Assembly (NCBI GenBank): GCA_002338895.1
Contig: DDJH01000021.1
Location: 430-7,543, forward strand
Direction of reading: 5' to 3'
DNA: 7,114 bases
Source of the DNA: Lentisphaeria bacterium UBA1829
GTDB taxonomy: Bacteria; Verrucomicrobiota; Lentisphaeria; Victivallales; UBA1829
Part shown: piece by piece, positions 1 to 6,076 of the stretch
Position numbering within the stretch: position 1 is the first letter of the stretch
Layout of the letters: the number at the start of each line of letters is the position of its first letter
Program-made: the position numbers and the translations under genes
Notes under the pieces: generated by a model
Databases searched by the model: none
Seen by the model: only the letters and a program-made list of their open reading frames with translations
What the model was told of the DNA's origin: nothing

Positions 1-1283
1 CCTGGAAACGCAACAAGGAACATTTTGATTCGGAATGGCTGACTCTGGATCCGTCGTCGGAGCTGGAACGGCGCCTCGGTTTTTTTGCCGCGTTTCCGGA
101 CTTCGGTGTGACGGAGGATTCGAGACGGAAGGCGCTTGCCAAAGCCTGCTCCCAGCTGAAAGGACAGATCTATTCGCCGTATGAGAATTTTCCGTATCAC
201 TGGACGACGCCGGACCGCTGGCCGCATCGGGCCATGTGGCTGTGGGATTCGGTGTTTCATGCGATCGGTCTGCGTCATCTCGACTGGAACCTGGCGAAGG
301 AGTCGCTTGCCGCGGTGCTGGCGTTTCAGCAGGAGGATGGACTCATTCCGCACAGAATGTCGCCCGTGAATCATTCAGAGATTACGCAGCCGCCGATTCT
401 GGCGTTCGGCATTCGTCTGCTCTGCGGGACACGGCTGGATGAAGAGTTCCTGCGCGATTCCTATCCTCGTTTGAAACGCTATCTGGAGTGGATTATGAGA
501 CACCGCGATTCGGACGGCGGCGGACTGGTGGAATGGGCGATCGAAGGCGATCCCCTGTGCCGGAGCGGAGAGAGCGGCATGGACAACTCCCCCCGTTTCG
601 ATTCCGCCTGCGCTCTGGACGCCACGGATTTCAACGCCTATCTTTCGCTGGAGTTCGAATGTATGGCGGAATTTGCGGAAATCCTTGCGCTGAAAGAGGA
701 TGTGAAATACTGGAACGATCTTCACTCCCTCTGGAACGCCCGGATCAACGAACGGCTCTGGAATGAGAAAGAGGGGCTTTACATGGATTTCGATCTACAT
801 TCGGGAGAACAGACGGGAGTTGCGGCGTCGTCCGGCTTTCTTCCGCTGATCTGCGGGGCGCCCTCCCGGGAGCAGGCGGAAAAGCTGCTGGCGAATCTGA
901 AGGATCCGGAGACATTTGGAACTCCCTTCCGGGTTCCTTCCATCAGCCGGAAATGCAGCTCGTTCTATCAGAAGGACATGTGGCGGGGACCGGTCTGGAT
1001 CAACATCAACTGGCTGATCGCATTCGGCCTGGAGCGCTACGGCTGGAACGAGGAGGCGCGGATGTTGCTCGAGGAAACGGCTCGCGAAGAGGAGAAATAC
1101 TATCTGAAGTATGGAACCTTTTTTGAATTCTACGACGACCGAAGGGAATGCGATCCGCCTCAGCTGCTGCGCAAAGGAGAGTGTTCTCCCTCGAAGCCGT
1201 ATCATCAGGCCTTCCATGATTACGGCTGGAGCGCGACACTCTATATCGATATGATTCAGAAACTGCAGAATAAAAAACAATAG
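1..1283 (+). CDS. GH63 / mannosylglycerate-hydrolase-like glycoside hydrolase, 5' end outside the window
   Basis: Partial gene: the frame is open from base 3, so the GTG at 108 and later starts are internal codons, and the true start lies upstream. It ends at TAG 1281-1283, giving about 426 visible residues. The protein looks like the (alpha/alpha)6-barrel catalytic domain of GH63 and MGH1-like enzymes, which hydrolyse alpha-glucosidic or alpha-mannosyl bonds by inversion. Seen in order are PHRAMWLWDSVFHAIGLRHLD, starting near base 222; GESGMDNSPRFD at about 567-602; MWRGPVWININW at 978-1013; and GTFFEFYDD at about 1113-1139. From family knowledge, the Asp of the SGMDN motif (codon 582-584) is the likely general acid and the Glu of FFEFYD (1125-1127) the likely general base. 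The C-terminal YGWSATLYIDMI matches the usual end of the barrel. A signal peptide cannot be judged because the N-terminus is missing. The pilin-like gene begins 16 bases downstream, which suggests one operon. The fold class is secure, but the substrate is unknown. Confidence 0.85.
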   Translation, partial: WKRNKEHFDSEWLTLDPSSELERRLGFFAAFPDFGVTEDSRRKALAKACSQLKGQIYSPYENFPYHWTTPDRWPHRAMWLWDSVFHAIGLRHLDWNLAKESLAAVLAFQQEDGLIPHRMSPVNHSEITQPPILAFGIRLLCGTRLDEEFLRDSYPRLKRYLEWIMRHRDSDGGGLVEWAIEGDPLCRSGESGMDNSPRFDSACALDATDFNAYLSLEFECMAEFAEILALKEDVKYWNDLHSLWNARINERLWNEKEGLYMDFDLHSGEQTGVAASSGFLPLICGAPSREQAEKLLANLKDPETFGTPFRVPSISRKCSSFYQKDMWRGPVWININWLIAFGLERYGWNEEARMLLEETAREEEKYYLKYGTFFEFYDDRRECDPPQLLRKGECSPSKPYHQAFHDYGWSATLYIDMIQKLQNKKQ

Positions 1284-1290
1284 AGAAAGG
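1284..1290 (+). promoter_or_regulatory. Shine-Dalgarno site of the pilin-like gene
   Basis: A purine-rich AGAAAGG lies just after the stop codon of the upstream hydrolase and 9 bases before the ATG at 1300. An in-frame TGA at 1297-1299 directly abuts that ATG, so the start cannot lie further upstream. A second ATG at 1303 is also possible but slightly further away. Confidence 0.6.
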
Positions 1291-1299
1291 ATGGAATGA

Positions 1300-2079
1300 A
1301 TGATGAAGAAGAGAGAATTTACTCTGATAGAGCTCCTTGTCGTAATTGCGATCATTGCGATTCTGGCGGCGCTTCTTCTTCCGGCTCTGAATGCGGCAAG
1401 AGAGAAGGCGCGGAGCATTCAGTGTGTTTCCCAGCTGAAGACGATGGGAACGTATGAAGGATTCTATCTGAATGATTATGATGGAGTTGCGGCGCCTCCA
1501 TACGGAGTGAACGAGCCTGGACTTCCCAATTATTACATGTACAACTATCACTGGGATTATGTGTTTGCTCGGAATTATGTGACCAATGGGGATTCTCTTC
1601 AGATCACGAACGGGAAATTCAAGATTTTCTGGTGTCCGAGCGATCCATCGAACTATCCGCGGACCGATGAGAGCTACAAGATCCGTCCTCCGCGATCCTA
1701 TTCGTTTCTGATGGGGTGGGGACGGTGTATGGACAACAGCGGAAAATCCCTTCTTGTCAAGAGCTCGCAGGTGAAACAGCCTTCGCAGTCGATGTTCATG
1801 ACCGAGCACAATACGGAATCGACAAAATATGCCGATTCCGTCGTCGGATACAATTTCACGACCGGAGAGACCGGAATCTGGGGACCAACCACCGTAGGAA
1901 TGCATCACAGCAACAAAATGCGGGCCGGTGTGCTGCTGTTTGACGGACATGTCGTCATGGCCCGCTTCCACACCTTCAACACCTCCATGGTCTGGGGGAC
2001 AACATCCTCATCCTTCAACTGGTTCACCCTCAACAATTTTGCCAATAAGTATTCCCTGCTTCGGAACCATACGTTCTGA
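1300..2079 (+). CDS. Type IV pilin-like (pseudopilin) protein with prepilin N-terminal methylation domain
   Basis: A 259-residue protein starting [13 protein letters not shown], followed by a hydrophobic helix to about residue 31 ([17 protein letters not shown]), then [12 protein letters not shown]. This is the class III signal of type IV pilins and type II secretion pseudopilins, which are cleaved by a prepilin peptidase at the inner membrane before assembly. Glu11 takes the conserved +5 position. The residue before Phe7 is Glu6, not the usual Gly. The globular part is rich in Tyr, Asn and Ser, with Cys42, Cys112 (in WCPSDP) and Cys143. Near the C-terminus [17 protein letters not shown] (202-218) resembles the H-X9-DG motif of prepilin-processing-associated proteins common in Planctomycetota and Lentisphaerota, but with 11 residues between His203 and Asp215. 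It lies 16 bases after one hydrolase and 58 before another, probably co-transcribed. It looks less G+C-rich than its neighbours (52 of 120 bases over 1501-1620). Its role is unknown: a minor pilin, secretion pseudopilin or surface carbohydrate-contacting protein are all possible. Confidence 0.88.
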   Translation: MMKKREFTLIELLVVIAIIAILAALLLPALNAAREKARSIQCVSQLKTMGTYEGFYLNDYDGVAAPPYGVNEPGLPNYYMYNYHWDYVFARNYVTNGDSLQITNGKFKIFWCPSDPSNYPRTDESYKIRPPRSYSFLMGWGRCMDNSGKSLLVKSSQVKQPSQSMFMTEHNTESTKYADSVVGYNFTTGETGIWGPTTVGMHHSNKMRAGVLLFDGHVVMARFHTFNTSMVWGTTSSSFNWFTLNNFANKYSLLRNHTF

Positions 2080-2120
2080 GGGGGGCGAAAGATTTTTTCC
2101 GCCGTGAGCGGTCTGTTTTC

Positions 2121-2128
2121 AAAGGAGG
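2121..2128 (+). promoter_or_regulatory. Strong Shine-Dalgarno site of the large GH-A gene
   Basis: AAAGGAGG, a near-perfect anti-16S match, ends 9 bases before the ATG at 2138. This favours that start over the internal in-frame ATG at 2180, which has no comparable site. The 58-base gap 2080-2137 otherwise shows only a weak CCGC/GCGG inverted repeat (2099-2111) and no convincing promoter or terminator. Confidence 0.75.
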
Positions 2129-2137
2129 TTTTGTTTC

Positions 2138-5100
2138 ATGAAAGGTCTTTTTTCAAGGGTGAGCTCTTTTTTCTCTGGAATGCGCCGGTTTGGACTGCTG
2201 CTTGGCGCCGCAGTCTGGACGGGAGGGGTTTTCTCCGCTGCGGGCGGAGAGTTTTCCCGTCCGGCGGACAGTCTGTTTCAGGTGGAGGAGTTCCCGTTCA
2301 AACTTGCTGCCGCCCATCCCGGCTGGAGAGGGGTCACGACGCAGAATTCGGAAACCTTGAGATTCCCGGGAGAAGGTCCTGAACTTCGCGATGGTTTTGA
2401 AGTTCGGAGAGGAACTTTTCAGATCGGATCTTACGGTTCTCTTGTTCTGGAGGAGGGAAAGAAAGGCGCCGGAAACGAAATGGAGGTCCGACTGAATCTG
2501 GAATCCGGAAAACCTTTCGGAATCCAGATTCTGTTTGTGACCACTTCGATTCCGTTCTCCGCCGGAGAGGATTTCCGCTTCCGGGTCAACGGACGCTGGA
2601 ACCGTTTTCCCGAATATTACTCGCCGTCACGTCCCTGGCAGATCAACATTCCGAATCGTGCGGAAGGCAACCGGATCGAAATTCCGCTCCGGCGCGGCTC
2701 GCTGATCTTTTCCGGTCATTTTCAGGCGATGTTTCAGGATAATCGGAAGTTCAACAGCAAAAACGCCTCTTTCCGGATCATTGTTTCCCCCTCCGAATCC
2801 GGAAAGGGAAAATGGAGCCTGGCGTTTCGTGCGGAATACAAGCCGTATCCATCTTTCCCGGTGACCTTTGAAAAGAAGGAGAGGGGAGCGGAGCAGAAAT
2901 CGCTTTCTCCCGGGATCCATACGCTTGGCGGGGTCCGCTTTTCGGTGTCCGGGGCGGCTCTGGAGAAAAAGCGGAATCTGGTGCCGGAATCCGGTGTGCG
3001 CGGCAGGTGGTGGTATCTGCTGTGTGCCGGAGCGGAAGAGCTGTCGCTGGAGCTGACTCTCGCGGACGGAAAACGGGAGAAGCTCCGGCTCCTGACGAAT
3101 GCGCCTTTCGGAGAGGACGACTCCGATTCCTTGCGCTGCCTGATCTTTCAGAGCGAGGGCAAAGAGGCGAAATCGGTCCGCATCGACGGAAGCGGCAAAA
3201 CCTTGCCGCTGGCGCTTTCGGTCTCGCAGGACCGGATTGTACCCCGTATCGAGGCCCGTCCGCTCGTGATCCGCCAGGGCCGGGAATGGAAAGTCGTGGA
3301 TCTGAAAAAGGATGTGATTCCCGGATCGGCTCTGGATTTCTCCGGACTTCTGGATGCTCCCGCCGGGAAATACGGATTTGTGAAGACGGCCGGCGAAAAC
3401 TTCGAATTTGAACGGCGTCCGGGGGTCCCGGTCCGCTTCTGGGGGCTGAACGTGACCCACAAGGTCCAGTTCATGTCGAACGAGGAGATCGACCGGATGA
3501 CAGCCCGGTTCGCCGCCAACGGATTCAATCTGGTCCGCTTCCACCATTTCGACAACTTCCTGCAGAAGGAGGGGGCGGAGGATACCACGTCGTTCGATCC
3601 GGCAAAGCTCGACCGGCTGGATTATTTCTTCGCGTCCTGCAAACGGAGAGGAATTTACATTACGCTGGATCTTTACACATCCCGCAAGTTGAAGAAAGGG
3701 GAGATCCGGAAGTTCCCGGACCGCTCCGTCTCCGGTCGGGATTTCAAGGCTCTCGCGCTGATTGACGAGGAGGTCATGCAGAATCTGGAACGCTTCGCCG
3801 GGAATCTCCTGACCCACACCAATCCGTATACGAACTTGCGCTGGGCGGACGATCCCGCTCTGGTGACGGTCAGCATCATCAACGAGGGGACCCTTTCCAA
3901 CAATCTCCGCTCCTCCTATGTCCGGAAGGTGTACGACGACGCCTTCCGGAAGTTCCGCTCGGAATCGGACGAAAACCGGACGGTCGACCGTCAGGAGTTT
4001 GAACGGAGAGTCTATGCAAACGCCTATTCCCGCTACTCCTCCCGTCTCCGGAAATGGGGCGTGAGGGTGCCGCTGTCCGATCTGAATTACATCATGGACC
4101 CCCAGAGCAATCTGTGCCGGAGCTCTCTGGATTATGTCGATCTCCATTACTACTGGGCGCATCCGACATCGGATATGCCGCGGAGCGCCTCTCCGGATGA
4201 TGCTCTGGGCGCTCTCGGAGGCATCTCCCTTCTTTTCCCGCATCGTGCGTTCGGACGTCCCTTCGCGATTACGGAATGGAACTATGTGTTTCCGAATGCA
4301 TATCGTGCGGAAGGGGGATTCCTGGCCGGAGCGTATGCGGCTCTTCAGAATTATGCGATGCTCTGCCAGTTTGATTATGCGTCCAATCCGGTGAGGAGCA
4401 TCGGGCCTGCGCACATTGTTGGGTTTGAACTGGCGAATGATCCGATTGCGCGGTTGACGAATCTGGCGGGAGCGTTGTTCTTCCTGCGCGGCGATGTCTC
4501 CCCGTCGGACAAGCGCTTTGCCTATCGGATTGTTCCGGAGGATGCAAACCGGCAGAACTCCTCACCCGACTCGTTCCGGGAACTCGGACTGATCGCGCAG
4601 AGCGGATATTTTCTGAATGATCCGCCGAAAGGAGCGACCGTTGTCTCCGCGTCACAGACGACTCTCGGCAAATTGCGGAAGAAGGGGTGGATCACGGCCC
4701 GGGAGGGGGGGAGCGACGGCATCCGCCGCTCTTCTTCCGGAGAACTGGAAATGAATCTGTTCGAACGGACTTTCTCGGTGGTGACGCCGCGCAGTGAAGG
4801 ATTTGTCGGCCGGGCGGGGAGCGTTCTGCGGGGGAAAAACGTTTCCGGACGAATCGACGGCTCCTTTGCTTCGATTCTGGTTGCATCCTGCGGAAAGACG
4901 GAGCTTGCGGAAAGCCGGCGGATTCTGATTCTCCATCTGACGGACTGTCTGAACAGCGGACTTCGCTTCACCTCGGGGGAGCGTCATACGGTGGACCGGT
5001 TCGGCGGACTTCCGGTTCTTGTCCGGAAGGGTGGAGCGGAAATTTCTTTTCAGAGCCGTCTGCCGGGGAGAGCGGAGCTTCATGCGCTGGATCTTTCCGG

Positions 5101-5206
5101 GAAGCGGATCGGGACTCTTCCGGTGGAGCGGCGGGATGGAAGAGTGCATTTCCGTCTGGACAACTCCAGCGGCGTTTTCGCCTACGAACTCCTTCTGAAA
5201 GAGTAG
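2138..5206 (+). CDS. Large secreted multidomain glycoside hydrolase, clan GH-A (cellulase-family TIM barrel)
   Basis: A 1022-residue exported enzyme. Residues 1-35 look like a Sec signal peptide: a long basic start ending in Arg16-Arg17, a hydrophobic core at 18-32 and likely cleavage after SAA (33-35). Residues about 36-380 are beta-rich with no catalytic motif that I recognise, probably accessory beta-sandwich domains. The TIM barrel follows, entered by a VPVRFWGLN segment (Trp435), typical just before the first barrel strands. Signs of clan GH-A are LVRFHHFDN (Arg467 to Asn473), IINEGT with Asn582-Glu583 as acid/base, DLHYYW with His670 and Tyr672, and ITEWNY with Glu713 as nucleophile. 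The two Glu lie 130 residues apart, normal for a retaining GH-A barrel. The C-terminal part, about 800-1022, appears beta-rich and ends in a small domain (SGKRIGTLPVE to YELLLKE). The NEG in place of the NEP usual in GH5 and the size leave the family open; GH5-related or an unclassified GH-A family are possible. Beta-linked polysaccharide or oligosaccharide is the likely substrate class. Confidence 0.85.
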   Translation: MKGLFSRVSSFFSGMRRFGLLLGAAVWTGGVFSAAGGEFSRPADSLFQVEEFPFKLAAAHPGWRGVTTQNSETLRFPGEGPELRDGFEVRRGTFQIGSYGSLVLEEGKKGAGNEMEVRLNLESGKPFGIQILFVTTSIPFSAGEDFRFRVNGRWNRFPEYYSPSRPWQINIPNRAEGNRIEIPLRRGSLIFSGHFQAMFQDNRKFNSKNASFRIIVSPSESGKGKWSLAFRAEYKPYPSFPVTFEKKERGAEQKSLSPGIHTLGGVRFSVSGAALEKKRNLVPESGVRGRWWYLLCAGAEELSLELTLADGKREKLRLLTNAPFGEDDSDSLRCLIFQSEGKEAKSVRIDGSGKTLPLALSVSQDRIVPRIEARPLVIRQGREWKVVDLKKDVIPGSALDFSGLLDAPAGKYGFVKTAGENFEFERRPGVPVRFWGLNVTHKVQFMSNEEIDRMTARFAANGFNLVRFHHFDNFLQKEGAEDTTSFDPAKLDRLDYFFASCKRRGIYITLDLYTSRKLKKGEIRKFPDRSVSGRDFKALALIDEEVMQNLERFAGNLLTHTNPYTNLRWADDPALVTVSIINEGTLSNNLRSSYVRKVYDDAFRKFRSESDENRTVDRQEFERRVYANAYSRYSSRLRKWGVRVPLSDLNYIMDPQSNLCRSSLDYVDLHYYWAHPTSDMPRSASPDDALGALGGISLLFPHRAFGRPFAITEWNYVFPNAYRAEGGFLAGAYAALQNYAMLCQFDYASNPVRSIGPAHIVGFELANDPIARLTNLAGALFFLRGDVSPSDKRFAYRIVPEDANRQNSSPDSFRELGLIAQSGYFLNDPPKGATVVSASQTTLGKLRKKGWITAREGGSDGIRRSSSGELEMNLFERTFSVVTPRSEGFVGRAGSVLRGKNVSGRIDGSFASILVASCGKTELAESRRILILHLTDCLNSGLRFTSGERHTVDRFGGLPVLVRKGGAEISFQSRLPGRAELHALDLSGKRIGTLPVERRDGRVHFRLDNSSGVFAYELLLKE

Positions 5207-5233
5207 AAGCTCTCATTCGGAGGAGAGAAAACA

Positions 5234-5268
5234 TGCGGAGTCTGTCCCGTCGCAGGACAGACTCCGCA
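5234..5268 (-). terminator. Intrinsic terminator hairpin between convergent genes
   Basis: A perfect 14-bp inverted repeat, 5234-5247 against 5255-5268, with a 7-base loop. Read on the minus strand the stem is followed by TGTTTTCTCT, a T-rich tail that fits Rho-independent termination of the 5291-6001 gene, whose stop codon is 22 bases before the stem. On the plus strand the stem is followed by GAAAAAATA, with no T-tract, so it is not a standard terminator for the GH-A gene ending at 5206. Confidence 0.75.
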
Positions 5269-5290
5269 GAAAAAATAGGATTCGGATTGT

Positions 5291-6001
5291 TTATTTGGCC
5301 AGGATCAGAAGAGTGGCACTCTTATGCTTTTTGCCATTGTGGGTGAAGGTCCAGTCCGGATTGCCGGACGGCTTGTTCCCGATCCCGAGGTCCGTGTTCT
5401 GTTTGGTCTTCCAGTTGTTGACTGCCATGACGGTCTGTTTTTTCGCGGTGTTGTGGATCTGCATGGAGCCGTAATCGCCGTTGGTGGCCATCCAGTCGCC
5501 GAAGTCGAAGGTTTTGTCGTCCGCGCCCGGAATGTTCTTCTTGTTGTTCGGCATGTAGTTCGTCGGCCAGAATTCGATGTTGCCTTTTGCAAAGGTGCCG
5601 TTTTCCACTCCGGGAACGTCGGATTTGACCCGGAGATCGGTAATCTCAACTTGGAACGGGGTTTTCGGATTCATGCGGGGAATGCCCGCTTCCCGGACAT
5701 CGCCGGTGAAGCTCTTCATCGTGACAAAAACCCGGCGCACGCCGCCCTGCAGATCCGTCAGACGAAGGTAGTAGCCGAGACGTTCCGCTTTCTTCCCCGC
5801 AAAATCCGCGGAGTTGTCCGTCACATAAACCGGATTCCCTTTCGCGTCGGTCCCTTTCAGAAGATCCGCCTTGTAGACGAGCTTGTACTCTTTGCTTTCC
5901 GGTGCAAAGGTCTGCAGATCCGTCAGATCGGCATCCGCCGCGTACACGCTCCCACAGACCAGGGCGCCGAGAACAAGAAGTGATGGGGTGTGCTTTTTCA
6001 T
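5291..6001 (-). CDS. Secreted protein of unknown function, related to a domain seen beside esterases and hydrolases
   Basis: A 236-residue protein with a clear Sec signal peptide (MKKHTPSLLVLGALVCGSVYA, cleavage after Ala21). Cys16 does not sit in a proper lipobox, and the mature protein has no cysteine, so it is probably soluble in the periplasm or outside the cell. The body alternates short beta-like segments. Distinctive motifs are YYLRL (77-81), FVTMKSF (92-98), IEFWPTNY (142-149), IPGADDKTFDFGD (157-169), YGSMQIHN (177-184), GIGN (206-209) and NPDWTF (214-219). From memory, this motif set occurs in Planctomycetota, Verrucomicrobiota and Bacteroidota proteins, sometimes next to sialate O-acetylesterase-type SGNH hydrolases; that recollection is not verified here. 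No catalytic triad or known active site is evident, so a carbohydrate-binding or accessory role is only a guess. It lies 75 bases downstream of the GH5 gene on the same strand and is likely co-transcribed. A purine-rich ribosome site precedes the ATG. Confidence 0.85.
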   Translation of the reverse strand: MKKHTPSLLVLGALVCGSVYAADADLTDLQTFAPESKEYKLVYKADLLKGTDAKGNPVYVTDNSADFAGKKAERLGYYLRLTDLQGGVRRVFVTMKSFTGDVREAGIPRMNPKTPFQVEITDLRVKSDVPGVENGTFAKGNIEFWPTNYMPNNKKNIPGADDKTFDFGDWMATNGDYGSMQIHNTAKKQTVMAVNNWKTKQNTDLGIGNKPSGNPDWTFTHNGKKHKSATLLILAK

Positions 6002-6007
6002 AACATG

Positions 6008-6019
6008 CTTTCCTTTCCT
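6008..6019 (-). promoter_or_regulatory. Shine-Dalgarno region of the secreted-protein gene
   Basis: On the minus strand AGGAAAGGAAAG precedes the ATG at 6001; its second GG ends 10 bases before the start codon. It contains two overlapping AGGAAAG units, either of which could pair with 16S rRNA. It supports the start that gives the clean signal peptide. Confidence 0.6.
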
Positions 6020-6041
6020 GACTGTTTTGGGTTGTATCGGA

Positions 6042-6069
6042 TCCGGGATTCTTCCTGGAAGACCCCGGA
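6042..6069 (-). other. Possible hairpin between the GH5 gene and the secreted-protein gene
   Basis: TCCGGG at 6042-6047 pairs with CCCGGA at 6064-6069, and inside it TCTTC at 6050-6054 pairs with GAAGA at 6058-6062 around a 3-base loop, with a small internal loop between the stems. It begins 7 bases after the GH5 stop codon on the minus strand. No T-tract follows, so it is not a standard terminator. It could protect mRNA ends or attenuate read-through, or be chance. I see no clear promoter in this 75-base gap. Confidence 0.3.
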
Positions 6070-6076
6070 ACGGATT

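Noticed and set aside
108..110. GTG at 108 as the start of the first hydrolase
   Set aside because: The frame continues in sensible protein sequence (ELERRLGFFAAFPDFG) back to the window edge, and no ribosome site precedes the GTG, so the gene begins upstream.
1006..1971. A 321-codon minus-strand open frame spanning the hydrolase-pilin junction
   Set aside because: It crosses two well-supported plus-strand genes and has no recognisable domain.
2099..2111. CCGC/GCGG inverted repeat after the pilin gene as a terminator
   Set aside because: Only 4 bp, with no adequate T-tract before the next ribosome site.
2627..4414. A 595-codon open frame on the minus strand, antisense to the GH-A gene
   Set aside because: The plus-strand gene has a signal peptide, a Shine-Dalgarno site and catalytic motifs. 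The antisense product shows no domain, is rich in Arg, Pro and His, and is the expected by-product of a G+C-rich reading frame.
5210..5227. CTCTC/GAGAG inverted repeat as a terminator for the GH-A gene
   Set aside because: Only 5 bp with an 8-base loop, followed by A-rich sequence rather than a T-tract.
5233..5346. A 37-codon plus-strand open frame with a good-looking GGAGGAGAG site just upstream
   Set aside because: It is made largely of the terminator stem and the antisense of the secreted-protein C-terminus, and the peptide has no recognisable feature. It is most likely chance, though the ribosome-site match is notable.
5324..5983. A 219-codon plus-strand open frame opposite the secreted-protein gene
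   Set aside because: The minus-strand frame has a clean signal peptide, ribosome site and conserved-looking motifs, whereas the plus-strand product has none.
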